Source of the DNA: Leeuwenhoekiella nanhaiensis
GTDB lineage: Bacteria; Bacteroidota; Bacteroidia; Flavobacteriales; Flavobacteriaceae
Length of the DNA stretch: 64,000 nucleotides
Assembly (NCBI RefSeq): GCF_002744755.1
Contig: NZ_KZ319291.1
Coordinates: 1 to 64,000 of the forward strand
Direction: 5' to 3'
Both the position numbers and the translations under genes were made by a program. Under the pieces are notes generated by a model. The model did not search any database. It had not been told where the DNA came from and saw only the letters and a program-made list of their open reading frames with translations. Positions within the stretch are counted from its first letter, which is position 1; each line of letters opens with the position of its first letter. This document shows positions 35,452 to 44,390 of this stretch, one piece after another.

Positions 35452-35814
35452 ATGAAAAAGAAAACCCTGGTTTTAGGCGCCTCGCTTAATCCTTCCCGCT
35501 ATTCACATATGGCTATTAATCGTCTCGTGCAAAATGAGCAACCTGTGGTAGCACTGGGTTTGCGTGAAGGTAAAGTTGCCGGAGTTTCTATTGATACCGG
35601 AAAACCTGCCTATGAAGATGTACATACAGTGACGCTGTATCTAAACGCTACCCGACAGGAAGAGTACTACGATTATATTGAAAACTTAAAACCCGAACGG
35701 GTGATTTTTAATCCCGGTACGGAGAATCCTTTTTTTGCGAAAAAACTTCAGGCTGCGGGCATTGAACCCGACTATGCCTGTACTTTAGTGCTTTTGGGTA
35801 CGAATAGCTACTAA
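35452..35814 (+). CDS. CoA-binding domain protein (YccU-like)
   Basis: A 120-residue Rossmann-like protein beginning KKTLVLGASLNPSRYSHMAI, with PVVALGLREGKVAG and a C-terminal RVIFNPGTENPFFAKKLQAAGI, matching the CoA_binding_2 family. Members bind CoA, but their function is generally unknown. It is cytoplasmic. Its last 30 bp overlap the 3' end of the converging symporter gene. Confidence 0.88.
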   Translation: MKKKTLVLGASLNPSRYSHMAINRLVQNEQPVVALGLREGKVAGVSIDTGKPAYEDVHTVTLYLNATRQEEYYDYIENLKPERVIFNPGTENPFFAKKLQAAGIEPDYACTLVLLGTNSY

Positions 35815-37230
35815 ACCTAAAAAGGTAAGCAGACCATTCAGGATCAGAATAAAGAAGCCGAATTCAAAATTGAGATACTTCAGTGAGAGCAGACTCAGTA
35901 CATAGCCTGTTATGGGCGTGAGAATTGCGATTACGGGTACGAGGGCATCTTTTACCTGCCATTTGGTAAACAATCCAAAAGCATAAAGTCCCAGTAAAGG
36001 CCCATAGGTGTAGCCCGCAAAAACAAAGAGTTTTGCGATCACACTTTCATCGGCAATCAGGTATTTAAAGCCTATAATCACCAGAACCAGCACTATCGAA
36101 AAGAGGATGTGTATCTTTTTACGCATCGCGATTTGTTTGGCTTTTTCGTATTTCTTTTCGATCTCCAAAATGTCGATACTGAATGAAGTGGTCAGCGCAG
36201 TTAAAGCACTGTCTGCACTGGAATAGGCTGCGGCGATAAGTCCCAGGATAAAGCAAATCGCGATGCCGAAGCCCATTCCGGCTTTGGTGGCAATAAACGG
36301 AAACAGGTCGTCTTTAGAAGCTTCAATCCCATTGTTTTCAGCATACACCGTAAGCAAAACCCCCAGTGCCAGGAAGATGAAGTTTACAACGGTTAGTACG
36401 ATTGTAAACCAAAACATATTCTTCTGGGCATCTTCAAGGCTGCGACAGGTAAGGTTTTTTTGCATCATATCCTGATCGAGTCCCGTCATAACGATAGCGA
36501 TAAACGCACCGCTGATGAACTGTTTGAAGAAGAAGTCGGCACTTTTCCAGTCGTCAAAAAAGAACATTTGCGACAGATTGCTATCGGCTATAAAACTAAA
36601 AATAGAGCCGGCATCCAGGCCTAAATCGGCAGAGACAAAATAGATAGCCACACCCAGCGCAATCAGCATAAAGAGGGTTTGCAGGGTGTCTGTCCAAACG
36701 ATGGTTTTAATTCCGCTTTTAAAGGTGTAGAGCCAGATGAGTAAAATGGTGATGGTTACGGTTACCCAAAACGGTACGCCCATACTGTCAAAAACCAGCA
36801 GCTGCAACACATTGGCCACCAGATACAGGCGGAAACTGGCGCCTACGACCCGGCTTAGAATGAAAAAGGAAGCTCCGGTTTTGTACGAGGCAGGGCCAAA
36901 ACGCCCCTCGAGATAGGAGTAAATGGAAGTCAGATTGAGGCGGTAATACAGCGGAAGCAGAACCAACCCGATTACCGCGTAGCCTACCGTATACCCCAAA
37001 ACTACTTGAAAATAGCTAAACTGCGAGGCTTCAACCCAGCCGGGTACCGATATAAAGGTTACCCCCGAAAGTGAAGCGCCAATCATCCCAAAGGCCACCA
37101 GATACCAGGGTGATTGCTTACTGGCCTTAAAAAAGTCTTCGTTAGAGCCACCCTTTCCGGTAAAATAGGAAACCAAAACAAGAGTGATAAAATAACCTGC
37201 AATGAGTAAAAGTATGGTTGTGGGCTGCAT
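35785..37230 (-). CDS. Sodium:solute symporter (SSS family)
   Basis: A 481-residue integral membrane protein with about 13 hydrophobic helices, in the size range of SSS transporters. Family features include the TM1-2 GGSNEDFFKASKQSPWYLVAFGMIGAS region, GVTFISVPGWV, the long loop ahead of FISGAFIAIVMTGLDQDMMQKN, and AAAYSSADSALTALTTSFSIDIL. It imports a solute with Na+ at the inner membrane. The substrate (sugar, sialic acid, amino acid or other) cannot be read from the sequence. Its end overlaps the CoA-binding gene by 30 bp. Confidence 0.9.
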   Translation of the reverse strand: MQPTTILLLIAGYFITLVLVSYFTGKGGSNEDFFKASKQSPWYLVAFGMIGASLSGVTFISVPGWVEASQFSYFQVVLGYTVGYAVIGLVLLPLYYRLNLTSIYSYLEGRFGPASYKTGASFFILSRVVGASFRLYLVANVLQLLVFDSMGVPFWVTVTITILLIWLYTFKSGIKTIVWTDTLQTLFMLIALGVAIYFVSADLGLDAGSIFSFIADSNLSQMFFFDDWKSADFFFKQFISGAFIAIVMTGLDQDMMQKNLTCRSLEDAQKNMFWFTIVLTVVNFIFLALGVLLTVYAENNGIEASKDDLFPFIATKAGMGFGIAICFILGLIAAAYSSADSALTALTTSFSIDILEIEKKYEKAKQIAMRKKIHILFSIVLVLVIIGFKYLIADESVIAKLFVFAGYTYGPLLGLYAFGLFTKWQVKDALVPVIAILTPITGYVLSLLSLKYLNFEFGFFILILNGLLTFLGLVAIRTQKH

Positions 37231-37255
37231 AATTTTCCTGCGTTTTCTAGGGCAA

Positions 37256-37263
37256 CGAAGATA
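37256..37263 (-). promoter_or_regulatory. Possible -7 element of the symporter gene (TATCTTCG)
   Basis: A minus-strand 7/8 match to TAnnTTTG, 26 bp upstream of the symporter ATG. Single-element evidence. Confidence 0.3.
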
Positions 37264-37312
37264 AGGTATAAAACTTCAATCTGCCGAAGTCGCATAATCT
37301 GTAAAGTAAACT

Positions 37313-37320
37313 TACCTTTG
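37313..37320 (+). promoter_or_regulatory. Candidate -7 element (TACCTTTG)
   Basis: An exact TAnnTTTG match 64 bp upstream of the ATG at 37384, placed to drive the 76-residue gene and the PAP2 phosphatase. Confidence 0.45.
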
Positions 37321-37383
37321 TGGCACTTTTTGATCCGGAAGGTTTTCGAAACAGGCAAACAGCCGGATGTTTAATTGAAACTT

Positions 37384-37614
37384 ATGGAACTTCCTAAATT
37401 TATACTGGGCGATAATACTGATTATCCCGATTCTATTTTTGTTATTCATACCGATTTTCCGCGTTTTATCATCGATCTCAAGAACGATGAGGTAGAATGG
37501 CTGGAGGATTTTGATAAAAACGATGAAGACGAATTAGCTTCGGAAGCCGAAAATCTCATTCAGGCAGCAACTGATTTTTACGACCGGGAAGTTGCCCGTT
37601 ACGAAGAAGAATAG
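37384..37614 (+). CDS. Small acidic conserved-looking hypothetical protein
   Basis: The ATG at 37384 gives 76 residues (MELPKFILGDNTDYPDSIFV...); a TTG three codons upstream is also in frame. The protein is very acidic, with a beta-like N-terminal half (SIFVIHTDFPRFIIDL) and a helical C-terminal half. Its stop directly abuts the ATG of the PAP2 gene, so translation is probably coupled. I do not recognise a domain. A role tied to the phosphatase is possible only from the context. Confidence 0.75.
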   Translation: MELPKFILGDNTDYPDSIFVIHTDFPRFIIDLKNDEVEWLEDFDKNDEDELASEAENLIQAATDFYDREVARYEEE

Positions 37615-38187
37615 ATGAACGAGCTGAAGCAACTGGATTATGACCTGTATCTCTGGCTCAATAATTTGGGCTCGGAGACCTGGGATCCTTTTTGGCTTGT
37701 ACTTACCGATAAGTGGAGCAGCATCCCGCTGTATGCGGTTTTGCTGTTTTTGATTTTTAAGCGTTTTGGGCTGAAAGGCACTTTATATACGCTGGTTTTT
37801 GTAGCGCTGCTGATAACAGCTACAGATCAGCTGGCCAATGTATTTAAGCACGGTTTTGAGCGGTTGCGCCCATGCCGTCAGGAAGGTATTATGGAGCAGG
37901 CCCGCTTTATCGCGGTACGCTGCGGGAGTTACGGATATTTTTCGGCTCACGCGGCGAGTTCGATGGCGCTGGCTGTTTTTGTAGGTTTGCTGTTAAAGTC
38001 CCGCTTCAAATGGGTGTTTCCGCTGTTGTTAGTCTGGGCCTTATTGGTGGGCTACAGCCGCATTTACGTAGGCGTGCATTATCCCGGTGATGTACTTACC
38101 GGTTTTGTGATCGGGATCCTGATTGCGCTAGCGCTGGTGGCCCTGCATCGTTTTGGCTATGCCAAAATTTTTAAAAACGAAGAGTAG
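37615..38187 (+). CDS. PAP2-family membrane phosphatase
   Basis: A 190-residue inner-membrane protein with about five helices and the three PAP2 signature blocks: KHGFERLRPCR (KX6RP), YFSAHAASS (PSGH-like, catalytic His) and SRIYVGVHYPGDV (SRX5HX3D). It probably dephosphorylates a lipid phosphate, such as undecaprenyl pyrophosphate or phosphatidylglycerophosphate; which one is not determinable. The start codon follows the stop of the upstream small gene with no gap. Confidence 0.92.
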   Translation: MNELKQLDYDLYLWLNNLGSETWDPFWLVLTDKWSSIPLYAVLLFLIFKRFGLKGTLYTLVFVALLITATDQLANVFKHGFERLRPCRQEGIMEQARFIAVRCGSYGYFSAHAASSMALAVFVGLLLKSRFKWVFPLLLVWALLVGYSRIYVGVHYPGDVLTGFVIGILIALALVALHRFGYAKIFKNEE

Positions 38188-38259
38188 TTTAGTTGTAGGC
38201 AGTGCAGATGTCTGAATTGACATGTTAACCGCGCACTTCTACCGAAATAGATTGATTAG

Positions 38260-39204
38260 ATGAAAGTATTAGTTACCGGAGCTGCCGGTTTTATAGGTTC
38301 GCATTGCGCCGAACGTCTTAAGGAAATGGATTTTGATGTCGTGGGGATTGATAATTTTTCGCCCTATTACAGTCCTGATCTTAAAGACCGAAACGCCAAA
38401 TATCTGGAAGACGCCGGTATTCCGGTTAAGATTGTTGACCTTAGGGAACCGAAAGATTTTAAAATTTTGGATACCGATTTTGATTATATTTTTCACTTTG
38501 CGGCACAGCCGGGTATCGCGTCTTCGTCGAGTTTTGAAGATTATTTGCTCAACAACCTGGTCGCGACTAAAAACCTGATTGATTTTGCGCTAACCTGCAA
38601 AAACCTGAAGCTGTTTACCAATATTTCGACTTCGTCTATTTATGGTCTCCACGCCACCCTGACCGAAGATGAGGCACCTGAGCCGGCATCGTTTTACGGG
38701 GTGACCAAACTGGCTGCAGAGCAATTGGTGCTTTCCAAAACCCGGGAGAAAAAGATGAAAACCTGCTCGTTACGTCTGTTTTCGGTTTACGGACCCCGGG
38801 AACGCCCGGAAAAATTATACACCAAGTTGATAGGTTGCGGGTTTTTCCATCAGGAATTTCCCTTGTTTGAAGGCAGTGAAGACCACGTACGCAGTTTTAC
38901 TTTTGTTGAAGATATTATTGACGGAGTGGTAAGCGTGATTGGCAAGGAAGAAACCATAAATGGCGAAGTCATCAATCTGGGGACAGAGCAGGAACATACC
39001 ACAGGAGAGGGCATCGCGATTGTAGAAAAACTACTCGATACTAAAATCCGAAAAATCAGCGTACCCAAACGCGGGGGCGACCAGATGTTTACCAAAGCCA
39101 ATATTGACAAGGCACGCCGCCTGCTCAATTACAATCCTTCAACGACGCTTGAGCAAGGCCTCAAGGAACAAATAGAATGGTATCGCAAGGAGTTTGTACT
39201 CTAA
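38260..39204 (+). CDS. NAD-dependent nucleotide-sugar epimerase/dehydratase
   Basis: An extended short-chain dehydrogenase/reductase of 314 residues with the NAD-binding GAAGFIGSH near the N-terminus, the FHFAAQPG segment and the catalytic YGVTK (Tyr-x-x-x-Lys). The SVYGPRERPEKL region and the loop PKRGGDQMFT resemble UDP-glucuronate or UDP-glucose 4-epimerases. It is cytoplasmic and would supply a nucleotide sugar for surface glycans. It lies 72 bp after the PAP2 gene, possibly in the same transcript. Substrate inferred only at family level. Confidence 0.88.
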   Translation: MKVLVTGAAGFIGSHCAERLKEMDFDVVGIDNFSPYYSPDLKDRNAKYLEDAGIPVKIVDLREPKDFKILDTDFDYIFHFAAQPGIASSSSFEDYLLNNLVATKNLIDFALTCKNLKLFTNISTSSIYGLHATLTEDEAPEPASFYGVTKLAAEQLVLSKTREKKMKTCSLRLFSVYGPRERPEKLYTKLIGCGFFHQEFPLFEGSEDHVRSFTFVEDIIDGVVSVIGKEETINGEVINLGTEQEHTTGEGIAIVEKLLDTKIRKISVPKRGGDQMFTKANIDKARRLLNYNPSTTLEQGLKEQIEWYRKEFVL

Positions 39205-39231
39205 ATGCATTTCGTTTCAAAATAAGCCTTT

Positions 39232-39495
39232 ATGCGATTGAGTGAGAAAGACCGGAAGTTCCTGAAAAGCTGGGAACAGAAGCGTACCGCTAAATTTCAA
39301 TACGGTCTGGGAATTGTAATTCAGATCGTACTTTTTGCAATTACCTATAAAGTTGCGGTGAGTTATGTGACTACCGCTATGTTTGGTCCTGATGATTTAA
39401 TACAATTCGGGCTTCTGGGACTTATTCTGGGGATTGTCATTGCATTTCTGAAATACAAAAGAAACGAGAAGCGCTACAAAAAATTGAACTCCTAA
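39232..39495 (+). CDS. Small membrane protein (2 TM)
   Basis: 87 residues with two predicted membrane helices (GLGIVIQIVLFAITYKVAVSYV and LIQFGLLGLILGIVIAFLKY) between basic ends. It starts 27 bp after the epimerase stop on the same strand and is probably co-transcribed. Family not recognised. Confidence 0.65.
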   Translation: MRLSEKDRKFLKSWEQKRTAKFQYGLGIVIQIVLFAITYKVAVSYVTTAMFGPDDLIQFGLLGLILGIVIAFLKYKRNEKRYKKLNS

Positions 39496-39547
39496 ATTTT
39501 TTTGTAGTACATATTTGAAGTATTTTAGAATTTTTAAAATAACATCA

Positions 39548-40558
39548 ATGAGATTTTCATACCTGACGGTTCTTTTAGCCGTGACCGCATTTAGTTGTAA
39601 AAACACGAATAAGTCTACTGACGAAACAGCAACCGTTGCAGATTCTACCCACACCCAATTAATTACCAATCCCATTACTGACGGTTTTTACGCAGATCCT
39701 TCAATCGTAGAGGCAGATGGTAAATTCTATATTTATGCGACTAAAGATCCCTGGGGGAAAGAAGATCTTGCAGTTTTAGAGTCATCCGATTTTAAGAACT
39801 GGGAATTGAAAAGCATCAACTGGCCTACTAAAGAAGCCTGTACCAGCCCAACTTCTAACGGGTCAATGGTTTGGGCACCTTCGGTTATCAAAGCTCAAAA
39901 CGGAAAGTATTATATGTATGTTTCGGTGGGTAGCGAAGTCTGGGCCGGTGTAGCCGAAAGTCCGCTGGGCCCTTGGAAAAATGCAAAAGAAGATAATTCG
40001 CCTTTAATCAAAGGTGATTTGTTTCCGGAATATCATATGATAGATGCGGAAGCTTTTATTGATGACGACGGGCAGGCCTATTTGTACTGGGGTTCGGGTT
40101 TGAACTGGGTAAACGGGCATTGTTTTGTGGTAAAGCTGAAAGAGGATATGATCACGTTTGATGGCGAAATCAAAGATGTAACTCCGGCTAATTATTTTGA
40201 AGCGCCTATTATGATTAAGCGCGACAGTACCTATTATTTGATGTATTCAGACGGAAAGGTGATCGAAGACACCTACAAGGTGCGTTATGCTACCGGAGAC
40301 AACCCCTACGGGCCTTTTACCGAAGCTTCCAACAGTCCTATCCTTTCTACCGAAACCGACTCGATCACCTACAGTCCCGGACATCATACGGTGTTCACTA
40401 AAAACGGACAGGATTATATTTTATACCACAGGCATTCGGCCAATTCACCTAACTCAGAAGATTTGCTGCGTGAACTGTGTGTAGACAGTTTAAACTATAC
40501 GCCTGAAGGTTTGATCAAGGCAGTAAAACCATCGGGGATTGCGGCTTTTGAGGAGTAG
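39548..40558 (+). CDS. GH43-family glycoside hydrolase lipoprotein
   Basis: The ATG at 39548 gives a lipoprotein signal (MRFSYLTVLLAVTAFSC) with a clear lipobox. The mature protein is a five-bladed GH43-type beta-propeller: the base Asp in FYADPSIV, a second Asp in MIDAEAFIDDDG and the general-acid Glu in YFEAPIMIK are all present. GH43 enzymes are mostly alpha-arabinofuranosidases, beta-xylosidases or related. It is likely anchored in the outer membrane or periplasm. It converges on meaB with a 4-bp gap. Confidence 0.9.
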   Translation: MRFSYLTVLLAVTAFSCKNTNKSTDETATVADSTHTQLITNPITDGFYADPSIVEADGKFYIYATKDPWGKEDLAVLESSDFKNWELKSINWPTKEACTSPTSNGSMVWAPSVIKAQNGKYYMYVSVGSEVWAGVAESPLGPWKNAKEDNSPLIKGDLFPEYHMIDAEAFIDDDGQAYLYWGSGLNWVNGHCFVVKLKEDMITFDGEIKDVTPANYFEAPIMIKRDSTYYLMYSDGKVIEDTYKVRYATGDNPYGPFTEASNSPILSTETDSITYSPGHHTVFTKNGQDYILYHRHSANSPNSEDLLRELCVDSLNYTPEGLIKAVKPSGIAAFEE

Positions 40559-40562
40559 AACT

Positions 40563-41612
40563 TTAGTCCTTTGTAGTATTTAAATCCAGCAAGAACTGTG
40601 CTGCCAGAAATGGCGTGGTTTCGCCCGAATTTATGGCAATAAGTTGTTTTTGTAAGGCTTCCTGAATCTCGGCGCTATTATAAAACCGATCTTTCAGCGC
40701 GTTTTCGATGCTGCTTTTTAGCCAGTAGGTGTTTTGGTTTTTTCGGTTTTCTTCAAAATATCCGGAGGTTTTGACCTGTTCAAAATAGCTTTCAATAAGC
40801 TCCCAGATTTCGTCAATACCTTCTTTGTTAAGCGCGCTGCAGAGTTTGGTTTTAGGTTGCCAGCCGCTGGCTTTGGGAGGGTAGAGGTGCATGGCTTTGG
40901 CAAAAGCATTTTTGGCGTGTTTGGCGGCATTGATGTTTTCGCCATCGGCTTTATTGATGACAATGCAGTCTGCCATTTCCATAATGCCGCGCTTTATGCC
41001 CTGCAGTTCGTCGCCGGCACCGGCCAGTTTCAGCAATAAAAAGAAATCGGTCATCGCATGTACCGCGGTTTCGCTCTGACCCACACCCACCGTTTCTATA
41101 AAAATAACGTCATAGCCCGCGGCTTCACAGAGCATAATAGCTTCGCGGGTCTTTCGGGCTACGCCACCCAAAGAATCGCCGGCTGCCGAAGGTCTTATAA
41201 AAGCTTGTGGATTTGTGGAGAGCTGCTCCATACGCGTTTTATCACCCAGAATACTGCCGTGAGAGACCGAGCTGCTAGGGTCTATTGCCAGTACGGCGAG
41301 TTTTTTTCCGGCTTTGATGACGTGATTGCCCAGGGCTTCAATAAAGGTGCTTTTGCCTACGCCCGGAACTCCTGTGATCCCAATGCGCACCGACTTGTTG
41401 GCGTGCGGGAGGCAGCCTTCCAAAATCTGCTGTGCTAATTCCTGATGCGTACTTGCGGTGCTTTCTACCAGTGTAATGGCCCGGCTAAGTGCTGTGGTGT
41501 TGCCATTACAAATTTTTGAAATCAGATCGTTTGCATCCAATTGCTTTTTCCGCCTTGCGATGAGTTTACCGGCTGCGGTGCTGTCAATATGGTTGGCTTG
41601 TTCTGACTTCAA
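40563..41612 (-). CDS. meaB: Methylmalonyl-CoA mutase-associated GTPase MeaB
   Basis: A 349-residue G3E-type GTPase of the MeaB/ArgK family with Walker A GVPGVGKSTF, the LAIDPSSSVSHGSILGDKTRM block, FIETVGVGQSE and the NKADGEN specificity motif. It protects or reactivates adenosylcobalamin-dependent methylmalonyl-CoA mutase. No mutase gene is within the window. The only in-frame start at the expected position is a TTG (41610-41612). A possible -7 element TAACTTTA (minus strand, 41635-41642) lies 22 bp upstream. Confidence 0.93.
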   Translation of the reverse strand: MKSEQANHIDSTAAGKLIARRKKQLDANDLISKICNGNTTALSRAITLVESTASTHQELAQQILEGCLPHANKSVRIGITGVPGVGKSTFIEALGNHVIKAGKKLAVLAIDPSSSVSHGSILGDKTRMEQLSTNPQAFIRPSAAGDSLGGVARKTREAIMLCEAAGYDVIFIETVGVGQSETAVHAMTDFFLLLKLAGAGDELQGIKRGIMEMADCIVINKADGENINAAKHAKNAFAKAMHLYPPKASGWQPKTKLCSALNKEGIDEIWELIESYFEQVKTSGYFEENRKNQNTYWLKSSIENALKDRFYNSAEIQEALQKQLIAINSGETTPFLAAQFLLDLNTTKD

Positions 41613-41666
41613 GGTTTTGGTATTAATTGGTGTCTAAAGTTACGTGAAATGAAAAATACAATTTAG

Positions 41667-41729
41667 AAATACGAAATACGAAATACGAAATACGAAATAC
41701 GAAATACGAAATACGAAATACGAAATACG
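41667..41729. repeat. Heptanucleotide tandem repeat (AAATACG)9
   Basis: Nine perfect head-to-tail copies of AAATACG plus a degenerate tenth, in the 298-bp gap between meaB and uspA. It begins 24 bp upstream of the putative meaB -7 element. Such arrays are prone to copy-number change by slippage. The rest of the gap holds the uspA operon terminator. Confidence 0.98.
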
Positions 41730-41850
41730 AAATATTCCAATTACACACAAAAGGTGAGGAGGTGCGAGCCAGGAAGCGATTCTAAAACTCAAACATCAAC
41801 TGACCTAATCTGCTTTCTTTGGCAACAATTTAAACGCAACAGTTACAAAC

Positions 41851-41890
41851 AAAAAAGGTGAAATGGGGAAACCCGTCCCAATTTCACCTT
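41851..41890 (-). terminator. Terminator of the porin-BCCT-uspA operon
   Basis: On the minus strand a long stem (AAGGTGAAAT-rich arm with its complement CACCTT) with a ~9-nt loop is followed by TTTTTTG, 20 bp after the uspA stop. Confidence 0.85.
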
Positions 41891-41910
41891 CTAACTAGTG
41901 TCGCTTAATT

Positions 41911-42768
41911 CTACTTTACAACCAGTAAGGGTCTGCTCAGGTGCTCTTCAAAAAGTTCTTCAGTGAGACTGCCGATGAGCAAGGACGAAATATTGTTACT
42001 ACCCTTGTCAGATAAAATTATCAGATCGGGCTTTTGCTTTTCGATCTCCAGGGTAAACTTTTCAATAACGCTGCTTTCTTTGGCGTAAATCAGGTGAAGC
42101 TCATCCGGGTTGTTAGTATTCAATTTTTTGACAAACTTGATCGCCTTTTGTTGCAGGTGCTTTTCAATCTTTTGCGCGGCGTCTTCACGGGTAACGTAAG
42201 GTGAAAACTGAATTGGAACGTGATAAACGTGTACGGCATTGAGCTGAACCTGCAATTTGTTTTTCAGCATCTCTGCCAATGCAAAGGATTTTCGCGAATG
42301 CGCAGAAAAATCGGTTCCTACCCAAATCTTTTCCAATTGCTTTTGGGCTGTTTTGGGTATTGAAAGAATGCTGCATTTAAGCAGGCGCAACAACTTTGAA
42401 GGTACAACCCCGGTTCCTTTTTTAGGCGACTTATTCCCTAAAAGAACCAGATCAATTTGATATTTGTTTGCGGTATAATGTATAAGCGACTCGGTGTTTG
42501 AATCCTCAGAAATAAGCACCTCCCAAGGGGCCGATGCGGTATAGCGGCTTTCTACTTTTTCGTTGAGTTCGTCACCTATAATCTGATCAAGATTTAACTT
42601 TTTTAACTCTTCATCAAAGAGCTCAGAAATTTCGTATTTCTTGATGTTATGAATGAAATATACCTGTTCAACATTCAATTTATCAGCAAGAAACGAACTG
42701 TATTCGATCAGGTGGTTGTCCATAGAAGACAGGTCTAAAGCAACCATGATGTTTTTTATTGACTCCAT
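41911..42768 (-). CDS. Tandem universal stress protein
   Basis: 285 residues made of two UspA domains (about 1-140 and 141-285). The second domain keeps the ATP-binding GxxGxxG-type loop region (LSDKGSNNISSLLIGSLTEELF), and the first has LLGNKSPKKGTGVVPSKLL. USPs are cytoplasmic ATP/AMP-binding stress proteins. It begins 2 bp after the stop of the BCCT transporter, so it is probably translationally coupled and may regulate or respond to osmolyte uptake, as known for some transporter-linked USPs. Confidence 0.9.
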   Translation of the reverse strand: MESIKNIMVALDLSSMDNHLIEYSSFLADKLNVEQVYFIHNIKKYEISELFDEELKKLNLDQIIGDELNEKVESRYTASAPWEVLISEDSNTESLIHYTANKYQIDLVLLGNKSPKKGTGVVPSKLLRLLKCSILSIPKTAQKQLEKIWVGTDFSAHSRKSFALAEMLKNKLQVQLNAVHVYHVPIQFSPYVTREDAAQKIEKHLQQKAIKFVKKLNTNNPDELHLIYAKESSVIEKFTLEIEKQKPDLIILSDKGSNNISSLLIGSLTEELFEEHLSRPLLVVK

Positions 42769-42770
42769 AA

Positions 42771-44381
42771 TCAGGCTTTTTTGTTTCGGCGTTCTACAAT
42801 TTCTTTTACGACATCTTCATAATCATCCCGTTGTTTCTGCGATTTTTTCTTTTGCATTTTTTGGAAATCTTCCCTCAGACCATTATAGAGGGAATAACAC
42901 ATAATAATGAGGATTATGGCAAAGGGCAGCCCGGTAACTATGGTAGCCGTTTGTAAGGCTTCGAGTCCTCCACCTATAAGCAGTACTGCGGCAACTGTAC
43001 CTTCAGTTACAGCCCAAAAAATACGTTGTCCCACAGGAGCTTCAATTTTTCCACCGGAGGTTAAACTGTCAACCACCAGGGAGCCTGAATCTGAAGAGGT
43101 AATAAAAAAGCCTGCGATCAGAATGACAGCTACCACATTGATAACCATAGAAAGCGGGTAATCTTCAAAAAATACGAATAGGGCGGTCGCAATATCATCG
43201 TTTACTGCGGCAACGATGCTCCCGTCACCTCCTAAAGCCTGTTGTATGGCTACACTTCCAAAAGCAGACATCCAGAAAAAGGTTACCAGTGAAGGCACGA
43301 GTAATACCCCTAGAATGAATTCTCTGATGGTTCTTCCCTTTGAAATGCGGGCAATAAACATCCCCACAAATGGCGACCAGCCTATCCACCAGCCCCAGTA
43401 AAAGACCGTCCAGTCGTTTTGCCAGGATGTGCCGTCAAAGGTTTCACTCCAGGTAGCAATACTTAAAAAGTTTGAAAAGTAGCTTCCGGTGTTTTCTATA
43501 AACGAGCGGAATATAAATAGAGTAGGACCTAAAATCAAGGCAAGCAACAATAATAAAACTGCCACGCGCATATTCCATTCACTTAAAATACGTACCCCTT
43601 TATCTACTCCTAAAACGACTGAGGTAGTTGCTACCAGCGTAATCCCTGCAATGAGAAGTACCTGAGTGAGGGTTCCGTCAGGAAGACCAAAAACGTGGTT
43701 CAGACCACTTGCGATCTGCTGTACGCCAAAACCCAGTGAGGTAGCCAGGCCAAAAAGCGTCGCCAAAACCGCAAAAATATCAATAGCATCGCCTATTCTC
43801 CCATGGATTCTTTCGCCTAAAAACGGATAAAATATTGATCGTATGGTGAGCGGTAAACCTCTGGAATAGGTGAAATAGGAGAGTGCCAAACCTACCAGTG
43901 CATAAACGCCCCAGGCGTGAAAGCCCCAGTGCAAAAAGGTAAAGTTCATAGCCTCCTGTGCCGCGGCAATAGTATTAGGTTCTGCTGTAGGCGGATTGGT
44001 AAGGTGATTTATAGGTTCGGCTACTCCAAAAAACAGCAAGCCTATACCCATACCCGCACTAAAAAGCATAGCAAACCAGGAAAGTGTTTTAAATTCAGGT
44101 TTTGCTTTAGGGCCGCCTATACGCATAGTACCAAATTTCCCCACTGCCAGATAAATTAAAAACAGCAGAAAAAGGTTAATGGTAAGAATGAAAAACCAGT
44201 CAGCATTCTCAGCAACGGCGTGTTGAATATCACTAAAGATTTTTTCCGCTTTTTTCTTAAAGGTGAGCGTAAGTGCGATACTGATGATAATGATAATTGA
44301 AGAGGTAAAAAACACCGGACCGTTGACCTCAAGGCCAAAGATTGATTTTTTCTCGTCGCTTCGCGTAATTTTTTTAGCCAT
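42771..44381 (-). CDS. BCCT-family betaine/choline/carnitine transporter
   Basis: A 536-residue inner-membrane protein with about 12 helices. The BCCT signature WWIGWSPFVGMFIARISKGRTIR is clear, as are the ATSLGFGVQQIASGL and SGSLVVDSLTSGG segments. It imports quaternary ammonium compounds such as glycine betaine, probably with Na+ or H+. The highly charged tail could act in osmosensing. It lies between an outer-membrane porin-like gene (9-bp gap) and uspA (2-bp gap), in a probable osmoprotectant uptake operon. Confidence 0.95.
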   Translation of the reverse strand: MAKKITRSDEKKSIFGLEVNGPVFFTSSIIIIISIALTLTFKKKAEKIFSDIQHAVAENADWFFILTINLFLLFLIYLAVGKFGTMRIGGPKAKPEFKTLSWFAMLFSAGMGIGLLFFGVAEPINHLTNPPTAEPNTIAAAQEAMNFTFLHWGFHAWGVYALVGLALSYFTYSRGLPLTIRSIFYPFLGERIHGRIGDAIDIFAVLATLFGLATSLGFGVQQIASGLNHVFGLPDGTLTQVLLIAGITLVATTSVVLGVDKGVRILSEWNMRVAVLLLLLALILGPTLFIFRSFIENTGSYFSNFLSIATWSETFDGTSWQNDWTVFYWGWWIGWSPFVGMFIARISKGRTIREFILGVLLVPSLVTFFWMSAFGSVAIQQALGGDGSIVAAVNDDIATALFVFFEDYPLSMVINVVAVILIAGFFITSSDSGSLVVDSLTSGGKIEAPVGQRIFWAVTEGTVAAVLLIGGGLEALQTATIVTGLPFAIILIIMCYSLYNGLREDFQKMQKKKSQKQRDDYEDVVKEIVERRNKKA

Positions 44382-44390
44382 AGTTATCTT

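Noticed and set aside
39515-39547. Upstream TTG start for the GH43 gene
   Set aside because: The extra residues would bury the lipoprotein signal; the ATG at 39548 gives a normal lipobox.
41667-41729. CRISPR array
   Set aside because: The 7-bp units are contiguous with no spacers, and no cas genes are nearby.
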